DNA from: Fibrobacter succinogenes
Lineage (GTDB): Bacteria > Fibrobacterota > Fibrobacteria > Fibrobacterales > Fibrobacteraceae
Reading direction: 5' to 3'
Assembly: GCA_902762305.1 (NCBI GenBank)
Contig: CACWNW010000026.1
Span: 1 to 39,658 of the forward strand
DNA: 39,658 nt
Position numbers and translations under genes: made by a program. Each line of letters starts with the position of its first letter. Within the stretch, counting starts at the first letter, position 1. Under the pieces are notes generated by a model, which saw nothing but the letters and a program-made list of their open reading frames with translations, had not been told where the DNA came from and did no database searches. Below, in pieces: positions 8,287 to 16,227 of this stretch.

Positions 8287-9597
8287 TTAGAGGAACATCA
8301 CAAAATATATCGGCAAATACAGCACCGAACCTTTCTGCACCACCTTGGAGCTATTGGACAGCACGATTCCTTTTGCGTTCTCATTTGCGGCAAGCAAATT
8401 ATCAATAGCGCTATGAATCCTATAATCCCTGCCAGACTTCACCTCTATCGGGACAACGGACAGCGAATCAAAATCGTCTATCAAGAAGTCCACTTCGCCC
8501 TTGTATCGATTATCGTAATAAAAGAGTTTCTTCCCATGAGCCTTCAGTTCTTGCGCAACGACAGTTTCATAAACCGCCCCAAGATTAATACTGGGGACAT
8601 CGTTCAGCACCGCAGAAATATTCGAGCCATACAGCACTCCGGTAAGGATGCCGACATCGTTGAGATACAATTTCAGGAGATTCTTGGTTGAAGACTCAAT
8701 CAAGGGGAACTTGACATCAGTTATTGCAGAAACCTTAAGCGCAACACCGGCATTCGTCAGGTACTCAAATTCATCCTGATAACTTGACAACCTGGCCGCT
8801 TTCTTGGATTCTATTTTATTTGCAACAATTCTCTTTTTCTTGTTTTCCATCATCGATGGAATCATGTCGTAAATTTTTCGGATTTTCAGTTTGTTCTGGG
8901 CATCGTGCTTGCTGGCGTCGATGGCGTAGAATTCCTTTATGTCACTCTGTATCTTGCGAACCTTGACGATGTTTGATTCCTGGATGAACATGTTCACGGC
9001 ATCGGGCATGCCGCCAACCAGCAGGTACTTTTTGAACATGTCCATCATCTTGGCATGCTTCGGCTCGTCAAGCCCGGCCTTGCTAAGGAACCTGTTCCTG
9101 ATTCCTTGAATGGAGAATTCGTTAAAACCGTTCGCCCAAAGGAATTCCTCGAAATCAAGCGGATACATGTGTTCCGTCTCGATGCTGCCAATTGGAATGG
9201 AAGATGTCTTTGCCAAGGCAATACCCAAAAGCGAGCCACTAGCAATATACGTAAAGCGATCGCCCTGTTTCAAGAACTTGAGCAAGGTCAGCAAGTGGGG
9301 ATATTCCTGGATTTCATCGAGAAAGACCAGCGTGTCCTTGGCGTCACCCATCTTGTTTCCGGCAAACATGCTCAAGCGCAAGTAGAAATCGTCAACATTC
9401 TTGACATCGGCAAATAAGCGGCTATTTAGTGAATCTTCCCAAAGGTTCACCTCGATATAGTTCTTGAAATGCTTTTGCCCCATGTGGCGGATGATGAAAG
9501 ACTTGCCTATTTGTCGTGCGCCATCAATCAGCAGGATCTTGTTTGACCCTGCCGTGAAATACTCTTCCAATCGCCTTTGAATCTTCCGGTATAGCAT
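8287..9597 (-). CDS. AAA-type ATPase with C-terminal DUF4143 domain
   Basis: A 436-aa protein of the family of paired ATP-binding/DUF4143 proteins found in many anaerobes. Walker A GARQIGKS is at residues 26-33 and Walker B FLDEIQ near 92-97. The sensor-like segment ASGSLLGIAL follows. The C-terminal third has FYYDNRYKGEVDFLID and VVPIEVKSGRDY, which is the nuclease-like D...E.K pattern of DUF4143. The cellular role of this family is not established; members are often mobile or defence-island associated. It is monocistronic on the minus strand, with its own promoter carrying three spaced repeats. Confidence 0.85.
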   Translation of the reverse strand: MLYRKIQRRLEEYFTAGSNKILLIDGARQIGKSFIIRHMGQKHFKNYIEVNLWEDSLNSRLFADVKNVDDFYLRLSMFAGNKMGDAKDTLVFLDEIQEYPHLLTLLKFLKQGDRFTYIASGSLLGIALAKTSSIPIGSIETEHMYPLDFEEFLWANGFNEFSIQGIRNRFLSKAGLDEPKHAKMMDMFKKYLLVGGMPDAVNMFIQESNIVKVRKIQSDIKEFYAIDASKHDAQNKLKIRKIYDMIPSMMENKKKRIVANKIESKKAARLSSYQDEFEYLTNAGVALKVSAITDVKFPLIESSTKNLLKLYLNDVGILTGVLYGSNISAVLNDVPSINLGAVYETVVAQELKAHGKKLFYYDNRYKGEVDFLIDDFDSLSVVPIEVKSGRDYRIHSAIDNLLAANENAKGIVLSNSSKVVQKGSVLYLPIYFVMFL

Positions 9598-9674
9598 TTT
9601 TCAATCACTTTTTATTATAAAAATATACACTTTTCAATCATTTTTAGCAATGCTTTTTAACATTTTTCAATAAA
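9595..9674 (-). promoter_or_regulatory. ATPase promoter with three direct repeats at 33-bp spacing
   Basis: On the minus strand TTGCTA (9645-9650), 17 nt and TATATT (9622-9627). The plus-strand motif CAYTTTTCAATMAN begins at 9595, 9628 and 9661, exactly 33 bp apart. The copies lie over the start codon, in the -10/-35 spacer and just upstream of -35. This is a plausible operator for a repressor bound on one face of the helix. Confidence 0.55.
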
Positions 9675-9720
9675 TACACCTGTTTTTCTACACATTTGTT
9701 CATTATTGAACAGGGAAAGT

Positions 9721-9890
9721 ATGACTTATCGCCCGGCCGTGGCCGGAACCCGAAATATTAGTGGTGGACAGCATCCCGAAGGGCAGATTATTTGGCGACC
9801 TGTCCCTCAAGATGGCACTCAAGATGGCACTCAAGATGTCCCTCAAGAAGTCCCCCAAGACGGCACTCAAGATTTGTTTGAACGGACGCC
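9721..9890 (+). repeat. 12-nt tandem repeat remnant encoding GTQD/VPQD units
   Basis: Between about 9800 and 9875 the unit CAAGATGGCACT and variants repeat about six times. In one frame they encode GTQDGTQDVPQEVPQDGTQD. Similar VPQD/GTQD linkers occur in AlbA_2/ATP-binding putative transcriptional regulators, so this may be a leftover linker of such a gene; no intact domain flanks it. The rest of the 335-nt gap 9598-9932 holds the ATPase promoter and nothing else I can identify. Confidence 0.4.
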
Positions 9891-9932
9891 GAAGGCGTCA
9901 AATGACCGGCCTCCACACATTTCATGAAACCG

Positions 9933-10847
9933 CTAAGTTTCCGCCTGGCTGCGCAGGACGACGACATCTTCGATGGAAAGGCCGGAATAAGAAGCTATTT
10001 CCTCGTTAGACAGCTTGCCGTCGGCAATCATCCGCTTGGCAGTATCTCTGATCCCGTCCAGATAAGAGCTTTCCTTTTCGTACTTGATATCAGTCATGTC
10101 GCCAACCTCCCGAAGGAGCAATTCGTCCTCGATCTTCTCTAAAGATACATCTTTTACGAACTTTGCGTACATCTCATTCTGCAAAATATCGTCAGAAAAC
10201 GGTTTTTCCTCCATCAAATCGATGAGGAACCGCAACATATCCGCGCGCTCGGACCTTTCGCGTCGCGCTTCCGGCGTGCGCTTGTCGATTTCGCGGAACT
10301 TGTCCACCTCCACCAGGAACCCGTCGAACTTCCTGTAGAACGGCCTCCCGTTCTTCGCGAGCGCAACGTGATGGAAGTACGTATCCGGTTCGCTCTCGAA
10401 CAGGTCCTCCGTCAAGATGGAGAGCACGTAGATGTGCGGCAGCCTGTAGCTGCCCCCCTCTGGCACGAGCACCGAGACCGTGCGCGACACATAGTAGAAC
10501 AGCCGGTCGATGAAAATCTGGCTCGCGTTCTGCTGCACCTCAACCAAAATCGGTTCATCCGCCTGATTTGTGCCCACGATGTCAAAAATCGGTTTCTTCT
10601 GCGTCGGCAGAGTAGGAATTTCCTGTATGCGGAACGTGAATTCCTTGATTCTGTTCGGACCTTCCAGCCCCATCATCGCGTTCAGGAAGGCGATAAACCT
10701 CTCGGGGTTCATCTGGTTGATCATAAGCCGCTTGAAGACCTTGTCGCCAAACGGGTATGCGTACTTGAAAATCTTGCGATACTTGGCCAGGTTAGCGGGA
10801 TTGGCCTTGACATCCTTCGCCATCAGGCGATACTGCGTCCTGTTCAT
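9933..10847 (-). CDS. Rpn family PD-(D/E)XK nuclease / putative transposase
   Basis: A 304-aa protein of the PDDEXK_2 (Rpn, recombination-promoting nuclease) family. The core reads KPIFDIVGTN...PILVEVQQ, giving the catalytic D...ExQ pattern in place of D...ExK, followed by RLFYYVSR. A charged middle region and a C-terminal helix-turn-helix-like end (LSNEEIASYSGLSIEDV) follow. The family is expanded in many gut and rumen anaerobes and promotes RecA-independent recombination in E. coli. It sits inside the wzm-wzt insertion and has the structured leader described at 10848-10958. Confidence 0.88.
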   Translation of the reverse strand: MNRTQYRLMAKDVKANPANLAKYRKIFKYAYPFGDKVFKRLMINQMNPERFIAFLNAMMGLEGPNRIKEFTFRIQEIPTLPTQKKPIFDIVGTNQADEPILVEVQQNASQIFIDRLFYYVSRTVSVLVPEGGSYRLPHIYVLSILTEDLFESEPDTYFHHVALAKNGRPFYRKFDGFLVEVDKFREIDKRTPEARRERSERADMLRFLIDLMEEKPFSDDILQNEMYAKFVKDVSLEKIEDELLLREVGDMTDIKYEKESSYLDGIRDTAKRMIADGKLSNEEIASYSGLSIEDVVVLRSQAET

Positions 10848-10958
10848 CTTTCACTCCTCACCGCCTACATGCTTGAAAAGGCGGGGCATCAATTGGTTCT
10901 CGCGGGCATCAACTACTCACTTGAGCACTAATATAATTTTTTAGGGCATCATTGTCAA
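10848..10958 (-). promoter_or_regulatory. Promoter plus hairpin leader, copy 2 (Rpn gene)
   Basis: On the minus strand TTGACA (10953-10958), 17 nt, TATATT (10930-10935), then CAAGTGAGTAGT. A hairpin CCGCCT / AGGCGG with the 12-nt loop TTTCAAGCATGT follows, then TGAGGAGTGAAAG and the ATG at 10847. The layout is the same as copy 1 at 8074-8186. Confidence 0.75.
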
Positions 10959-11048
10959 TAGGTTTCCGAATTTTTTTTCACCGAGCCTCGGATGCCGCAA
11001 TTTCGCGTATTTTTGGCCTGCATCACACCCCGCGACCCGCCGATAATC

Positions 11049-11054
11049 TATATT
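11049..11054 (+). promoter_or_regulatory. TATATT -10 box 9 nt before the wzt ATG
   Basis: TATATT with no Shine-Dalgarno sequence and no good -35 at 17 nt. It would give wzt its own near-leaderless transcript, needed because the upstream genes are terminated at 7573 or face the other way. Confidence 0.5.
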
Positions 11055-11063
11055 ACTTACATA

Positions 11064-12368
11064 ATGACTACCGCCATTGAGTTCGAGAACATCAGCAAGC
11101 AGTACCGCCTGGGGCTAGTGAGCACCGGAACGCTCAGCCACGACCTGAACAGGTTCTGGCAGACCAAGGTGCTGCGCCGCGAGGATCCCTACCTCAAGGT
11201 GGGCGAAGTCAACGACCGCGCGCACAAGGGAGCAAGCGAATACGTGTGGGCCCTCAAAGACATCAACTTCAAGGTGGAACAGGGCGATGTCGTGGGAATC
11301 ATCGGGCGTAACGGCGCCGGCAAGAGCACGCTCCTCAAGCTGCTGAGCCGCGTGACCGCCCCCACCACCGGCACCATCCGCGCACGGGGCCGCATCGCGA
11401 GCCTCCTCGAAGTGGGCACCGGATTCCACCCGGAGATGACCGGCCGCGAGAACATCTACATGAACGGCGCCATCATGGGCATGAGCCGCGCCGAGATTAC
11501 CCGCAAGCTCGACGAAATCGTGGACTTCAGCGGCTGCGAACGCTACCTGGACACCCCCGTGAAGCGCTACAGCAGCGGCATGACCGTACGCCTCGGGTTC
11601 GCCATCGCGGCACACCTGGAACCCGAAATATTGGTGGTGGACGAAGTGCTTGCTGTGGGCGACGCCGAATTCCAGAAGAAGGCCATCGGCAAGATGCAGG
11701 ACGTAAGCCGCGGCGAAGGCAGAACAGTGCTGTTCGTGAGCCACAATATGGCAGCAGTAAGAAGCCTGTGCAAAAGAGGAATTGTATTAAAGAGCGGCCT
11801 TTTAAACTATGACGGCAACATCAATGACGCCATCGAGCATTATTCCTCAGAAATCCAAATCACTCCAACGAAACACGTTATCATCACAGACGATTTACGA
11901 ATTGACGAAGAGATCAACAAACACCGATTTGACTATTTGGAAGCCTGGTTTCTCAATGATCCCGAAAACATGGCAACAGAAGAACCTATTCGAATGAGGT
12001 TTCGAATTAAGCACATTGATTTTTCGCAAAAAACCTTCCAAGTCGGAATTTTCATAGCCAATGGAAACGGGCAACGCGTTGCATGCTGTTATACAGACCC
12101 TGTAAGAGCCCCAGAAAATCAAGAAGTCTTTGATATAGAGGTTCTTGTTCCTCACCATAATTTAGCAAAGGGCAAGTACACAATTGACCTCAAACTATCC
12201 GACTTCAACTACATTAATTATGGTTCCGAATATGACCAAATTGCCAAAGTTTTTTCTTTTGAAATCAATTATGTAGATGAAGCGCATACAAAGCCCTTTG
12301 GCAACTGGATTCCCAATTACGGGAACAGCTGTATGAGAGATGTTTCTGTAAAAATTCTGGAGCTATAA
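11064..12368 (+). CDS. wzt: O-antigen/polysaccharide ABC export ATPase (Wzt) with C-terminal glycan-binding domain
   Basis: A 434-aa protein. The ATPase domain has Walker A GRNGAGKST, the RIASLLEVGTGFHPE.TGREN segment typical of TagH/KpsT/Wzt proteins, signature YSSGMTVRLGFAIA, Walker B ILVVDEVLAVGD and the switch histidine in SHN. Residues about 260-434 form an extra beta-rich domain; in Wzt proteins this domain binds the O-antigen end and sets export specificity. The first ~690 nt are GC-rich, while the rest (from about 11755) is AT-rich like the downstream glycan genes, so the gene looks mosaic. The start at 11064 was chosen from the conserved N-terminus and nearby TATATT. Confidence 0.92.
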   Translation: MTTAIEFENISKQYRLGLVSTGTLSHDLNRFWQTKVLRREDPYLKVGEVNDRAHKGASEYVWALKDINFKVEQGDVVGIIGRNGAGKSTLLKLLSRVTAPTTGTIRARGRIASLLEVGTGFHPEMTGRENIYMNGAIMGMSRAEITRKLDEIVDFSGCERYLDTPVKRYSSGMTVRLGFAIAAHLEPEILVVDEVLAVGDAEFQKKAIGKMQDVSRGEGRTVLFVSHNMAAVRSLCKRGIVLKSGLLNYDGNINDAIEHYSSEIQITPTKHVIITDDLRIDEEINKHRFDYLEAWFLNDPENMATEEPIRMRFRIKHIDFSQKTFQVGIFIANGNGQRVACCYTDPVRAPENQEVFDIEVLVPHHNLAKGKYTIDLKLSDFNYINYGSEYDQIAKVFSFEINYVDEAHTKPFGNWIPNYGNSCMRDVSVKILEL

Positions 12369-12370
12369 TT

Positions 12371-13300
12371 ATGCTACCAATAAAAATGAAACTACCCGAT
12401 CACTTTCTTGACGAAGAAGAAAGATGCGGTTTTACTGTTTCCCCAAAAATGAAAAAAATATGGGCAGTGGAGCTGGATTTACTCCATGAATTTCAAAGAG
12501 TTTGCAAAAAATACAATCTCAAATATTTTACAGACTCCGGAACTACCATCGGTGCCGTTAGACATAACGGGTTCATTCCTTGGGACGACGACATCGACCT
12601 AGCAATGTTTCGAGAAGACTACAAAAAGTTGTGTCAAATAGCCCCTCAAGAATTTAAGCACCCATATTTCTTTCAAACAGAAGAATCTGACCCTGGGTCC
12701 GCAAGGGGGCACGGGCAAATAAGGAACAGCCTAACAACAGGAATTCTTGAAAGCGAAAGAGATTTACACTATCGATTCAACCAAGGCATATTCATTGATA
12801 TATTTGTTTTAGACAACACTCCCGATGACAGACAAGTTTTCAATGAACAAATAACAGAGTGCACTTTATTCAGAGAAAAGGCTAACGATTGTAGGTTTTA
12901 CACAGAACACTTTCTACTGTTACCTAGATGGAACTTCATAGCAAGAGCAATCAATTTTATAAAATACAAATACTATCACTCAAAATTTTTCTTCCCCCAT
13001 GGATACAACAAATTTCTTTATGAATATGAGAAATGTGCATCCAAGTATGTTTCCGACAACACAACAAAGTACATAACAAATTTAAGTCTACTCCCATACA
13101 AAGAACACAGAACCAGATTAAGAGAAGATTATTCTAGCGCTATAGAGTTTACATTCGAAATGCTTTCACTTCCCGTTCCTATAGGCTATGACAGAATATT
13201 AACCAATGTATTTGGAAATTGGAAAGTTCCGCAAAAAGAACCTTCACTACATGGAGGCATTTTCTTTGATCCGGAAAAGTCATATACACAATACCGATAA
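12371..13300 (+). CDS. LicD-family phosphotransferase
   Basis: A 309-aa protein with the LicD signature: a helix ending in LLHEFQRVCKKYNLKYF, then DSGTTIGAVRHNGFIPWDDDIDLAM, which contains the nucleotidyltransferase-like aspartates of the family. LicD proteins transfer phosphocholine or related phospho-groups from CDP donors to surface glycans. It starts 2 nt after wzt, so it is co-transcribed with the exporter, and it is AT-rich like the rest of the variable block. A second possible start is the ATG at 12386. The group transferred is not predictable. Confidence 0.88.
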   Translation: MLPIKMKLPDHFLDEEERCGFTVSPKMKKIWAVELDLLHEFQRVCKKYNLKYFTDSGTTIGAVRHNGFIPWDDDIDLAMFREDYKKLCQIAPQEFKHPYFFQTEESDPGSARGHGQIRNSLTTGILESERDLHYRFNQGIFIDIFVLDNTPDDRQVFNEQITECTLFREKANDCRFYTEHFLLLPRWNFIARAINFIKYKYYHSKFFFPHGYNKFLYEYEKCASKYVSDNTTKYITNLSLLPYKEHRTRLREDYSSAIEFTFEMLSLPVPIGYDRILTNVFGNWKVPQKEPSLHGGIFFDPEKSYTQYR

Positions 13301-13384
13301 CCCTTTTTCAGCCTCTAGAATACAATACTATCAGCATATATATGCATTTATAGTCCCCCAAAAGAAGAAGCAACACAAGAAAAA

Positions 13385-15211
13385 ATGCTCATAAGAATAC
13401 AAAATATATTATTCCCTAGGGAAGATATCTGTAAAGAAACAAATCTGTATTACAGGCATCCGTCAAAGCAATTCGGCAGCCAACTCATTCTGCCCCAAAA
13501 TCAAACAATTTCTTTTGATACATATTTCAATAGTTTTTCCATTGAAAAATGGAAAGAGTACACAATCATTGAAAATTTGAGTTTAAACTTAAACGTAACT
13601 GGAAAATGTAGAATAGACTTGTACGAAGCAACTTTAATCAATGGTGAAGTACATGCTCGATTACTTTTGAGCAAAGACACAAATTTTCAAGAAACCGAAA
13701 TTACACTTTCTTTTCCTGAGATTCAAAGCCTTCACGGAATCTGCTATTTTACAGTAACCTCCGATGATGAGCCCTGTAAAATAACAGATGGATTCTACGG
13801 AACAGAAATTAATTCCGAATCAATCAATAGAGTAAAAATAGGAATAGGAATCTGCACCTACAAAAGAGAGCAATTCATTTTAAAAAACCTGAAAGCCATT
13901 CAAGATACAATACTTGACAATCCAGAATCAGAATTGCGCGATAACTTGGAGATAATAGTTTCTGACAATGGCGAAACGCTGCAAAATTACAATTACTCCC
14001 ATCCAAAAATCAAAATATTCCCCAACATAAACGCTGGTGGTTCTGGCGGATTCACGAGATGCATGATTGAGGCGATTAAAGCACAAGAAGACCTCAACTT
14101 AACGCATTTTCTTTTAATGGACGATGATATAGTCCTTGATCCAGCCGTTTTGACAAGAACATATAAACTTCTTCAATTGTTAAGGAAAGAACACCAAGGC
14201 AAATTACTTGGTGGGGCAATGCTAAAAATTGAAAAACCAGACGAGCAACTTGAATATGGAGCCAGAAGATCATCAAATCTTAACAAAAAATGGATTATTC
14301 AAAACAATTACAATTTCAACCTGTCTAATTTCTTTTATGTATTAAAAAACGATCTAACACGCACCATCCTACCAGAATATAACGCCTGGTGGTTCTGCTG
14401 TATTCCTTTTAAATTGGTCAAACCAAATAACTTACCACTACCTTTGTTCATTCATGGAGATGACATAGAATATGGTTGCAGGACAGGAAATAAAATAATC
14501 CTTATAAACGGAATCGCTGTATGGCATTCATTTCAAAATAAATACACTCCATCTATTGTCTATTACGACACAAGAAACAGACTCATTACTTCTATAATTA
14601 GAGACCCATCAACAAATACCACGACCTATCAATTATTAAAATTTATTTCAGCAAACTATATTTCCTTTGTATGTCGTTACATGTATAACGATTGGGATTT
14701 TTTTTCCTTCGCCATAAAGGATTTATGCAAAGGAGCAAAATTTTTTCAGGAAGCTGATCCTATTCAGTTGCATTTTTCTCTTATGAAATCTGCTGAAACA
14801 AAAAGGAAAACTTGTGAAGGATTGCCAAGGAGATTCCTTTCTGAGGAGAGGATCGAAAAGACGTACCAAAAAATGCAGGATTTTACAATTTCTCAAAAAA
14901 TTTTACTAATGTGTTCAATTTTAAACGCATTTTCTCCTTTAGGAAAATGGGCGCCTATTTGCGCAAACAATCTCTGTTTCCAATCCCTTCTGGGACATAA
15001 TTTTATCGTTTGGAAAAACGCCGAAAACACAACTGAGGGAATTTGCCTAAAGAAATCTCCAATAAAGGCGGTAAGAGCTTTTTTTGACATGCTCGCACTA
15101 CAATTACTAATCGTTCGAAAATGGAATAAAATAAAAAAAGAATTTATCGCAGCAGCCCCCGAGCTCACTTCTCTCGAATTTTGGGAACATTATTTAAAAT
15201 TAAAAGAATAA
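13385..15211 (+). CDS. GlfT2-like galactofuranosyltransferase (GT2)
   Basis: A 608-aa protein. An N-terminal beta-rich region (about 30-145) precedes a GT-A domain opening IGIGICTYKRE, with ISDN-like VSDNGE, NAGGSGGF, the metal-binding triad FLLMDDDI, then EYNAWWFCCIP and FIHGDDIEYGCR, and an alpha-helical C-terminus. This layout matches the GlfT2 polymerase of mycobacteria and its relatives, which add galactofuranose from UDP-Galf. The stump of a UDP-galactopyranose mutase gene 23 nt downstream supports a galactofuranose substrate. No strong Shine-Dalgarno sequence is present; the preceding 84 nt contain no gene. Confidence 0.82.
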   Translation: MLIRIQNILFPREDICKETNLYYRHPSKQFGSQLILPQNQTISFDTYFNSFSIEKWKEYTIIENLSLNLNVTGKCRIDLYEATLINGEVHARLLLSKDTNFQETEITLSFPEIQSLHGICYFTVTSDDEPCKITDGFYGTEINSESINRVKIGIGICTYKREQFILKNLKAIQDTILDNPESELRDNLEIIVSDNGETLQNYNYSHPKIKIFPNINAGGSGGFTRCMIEAIKAQEDLNLTHFLLMDDDIVLDPAVLTRTYKLLQLLRKEHQGKLLGGAMLKIEKPDEQLEYGARRSSNLNKKWIIQNNYNFNLSNFFYVLKNDLTRTILPEYNAWWFCCIPFKLVKPNNLPLPLFIHGDDIEYGCRTGNKIILINGIAVWHSFQNKYTPSIVYYDTRNRLITSIIRDPSTNTTTYQLLKFISANYISFVCRYMYNDWDFFSFAIKDLCKGAKFFQEADPIQLHFSLMKSAETKRKTCEGLPRRFLSEERIEKTYQKMQDFTISQKILLMCSILNAFSPLGKWAPICANNLCFQSLLGHNFIVWKNAENTTEGICLKKSPIKAVRAFFDMLALQLLIVRKWNKIKKEFIAAAPELTSLEFWEHYLKLKE

Positions 15212-15233
15212 CTAGCGTCAAAGGAATTACTTT

Positions 15234-15305
15234 ATGTTTGATTACCTCTTCATTGGAGCAGGTCTTTTCGGGGTAACTTTTGTCAAACCAAAGGCGACAC
15301 TGTAA
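15234..15305 (+). pseudogene. glf: Truncated UDP-galactopyranose mutase (glf) stump
   Basis: ATG at 15234 opens MFDYLFIGAGLFGVTF, the near-invariant FAD-binding N-terminus of UDP-galactopyranose mutases, but the frame leaves homology after about 16 residues and stops at 24 codons. The family is usually about 370 aa. The loss joins glf to unrelated DNA leading into the NYN gene. Its position right after the GlfT2-like gene is the usual place for glf. Either the enzyme is encoded elsewhere or galactofuranose synthesis has been lost. Confidence 0.72.
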
Positions 15306-15371
15306 CACTGAGGTAAACGGGCAATGGCGGTCGCCGTCGCAGAATTGAGTACAAAAAAAAAACGTAAGTAC

Positions 15372-15400
15372 TTGACAACCCTGCCGAAAAAGTATATATT
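15372..15400 (+). promoter_or_regulatory. Promoter of the NYN gene
   Basis: TTGACA (15372-15377), 17-nt spacer and TATATT (15395-15400). Transcription would start near 15407, giving a leader of about 85 nt. Confidence 0.75.
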
Positions 15401-15426
15401 GTTACATACATAAAGGTTTTATTATA

Positions 15427-15482
15427 TTCGTAACAACGATCGCCCACTATAGGGGCTGCATCAACGTTACGAATTTTTTTTT
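15427..15482 (+). promoter_or_regulatory. Attenuator-like hairpin in the NYN leader
   Basis: TTCGTAAC (15427-15434) pairs perfectly with GTTACGAA (15466-15473) and is followed by nine Ts. Inside, GAT-GCCC pairs with GGGC-ATC. This is a good intrinsic terminator placed just before the ribosome-binding site GAGG at 15483. Extra GTTAC (15401) and GGTAAC (15485) copies offer alternative pairings. Confidence 0.6.
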
Positions 15483-15491
15483 GAGGTAACG

Positions 15492-16202
15492 ATGAAAACG
15501 GCGATTTTGGTCGATGGCGGCTTTTACCGCAAGATGGCGAAAAAGCACTTTGGCGAGAAAAGTCCCGTCGAACGAGCCCAAGAGCTGTTTTCTTATTGCA
15601 AGCGTCATCTTAAACAAGTAGACCACTATACAAAAGATGAATCCGGAAACAAGCAATATCACTATTCCGACCTTTACCGCATTTTTTACTACGACTGCCC
15701 TCCAGTAGAGAAGAACGTATTTCACCCCTTAACGCAAAAAACTATTTGTTTCAAAAAACACCCCACATACGTCTGGATGAACGACTTTCTCAAGGAGCTA
15801 AAAACCAAACGTAAATTTGCTCTTAGACTAGGGTTTCTTGCTGCTGACGCCGCAATCTACACTTTAAACGCAGACGTCACAAAAAAAATATTTAACCGTT
15901 CGCTAAAAATAGAAGACGTGCAAGAAGAAGATTTCTCCCTTTCCTTAATCCAAAAAGGGGTCGATATGAAGATTGGCCTGGACATAGCCTCTCTTTCGTA
16001 TAAAAAATTGGTTGACCAGATTGTATTGATTTCCGGTGACAGTGATTTCGTCCCGGCTGCCAAACTCGCAAGATTGGAGGGTATAGACTTCATTCTTGAC
16101 CCTATGGGACATCCGATTAATGATGCTTTGCAAGAACATATTGACGGTTTAAGATCCTACTACTCATCAACACCAAGTTCATCCATCGATTCAAAAACCT
16201 AA
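15492..16202 (+). CDS. NYN-domain (LabA/PIN-like) putative nuclease
   Basis: A 236-aa protein. It opens KTAILVDGGFYRK with the first catalytic aspartate; KGVDMKIGLDIASLS supplies further acidic residues near 155-165; LISGDSDFVPAAKLAR is the diagnostic NYN/PIN motif, followed by GIDFILDPMG. The fold is a metal-dependent RNase. Relatives occur in defence islands and as stand-alone regulators; no partner is encoded here. It is inserted where glf was lost and has its own promoter and attenuator-like leader, so it is probably expressed separately from the glycan genes. The start is fixed by GAGG 5 nt upstream. Confidence 0.85.
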   Translation: MKTAILVDGGFYRKMAKKHFGEKSPVERAQELFSYCKRHLKQVDHYTKDESGNKQYHYSDLYRIFYYDCPPVEKNVFHPLTQKTICFKKHPTYVWMNDFLKELKTKRKFALRLGFLAADAAIYTLNADVTKKIFNRSLKIEDVQEEDFSLSLIQKGVDMKIGLDIASLSYKKLVDQIVLISGDSDFVPAAKLARLEGIDFILDPMGHPINDALQEHIDGLRSYYSSTPSSSIDSKT

Positions 16203-16227
16203 TTTATACTATCATTCTTTGAAAAAT

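Noticed and set aside
9761-10009. 82-aa frame overlapping the GTQD repeat
   Set aside because: Repeat-derived Met-Ala-Leu-Lys units in an alternative frame, without RBS or domain.
13206-13394. 62-aa frame between LicD and the GlfT2-like gene
   Set aside because: Overlaps the end of licD, Lys-rich low-complexity tail, no RBS.
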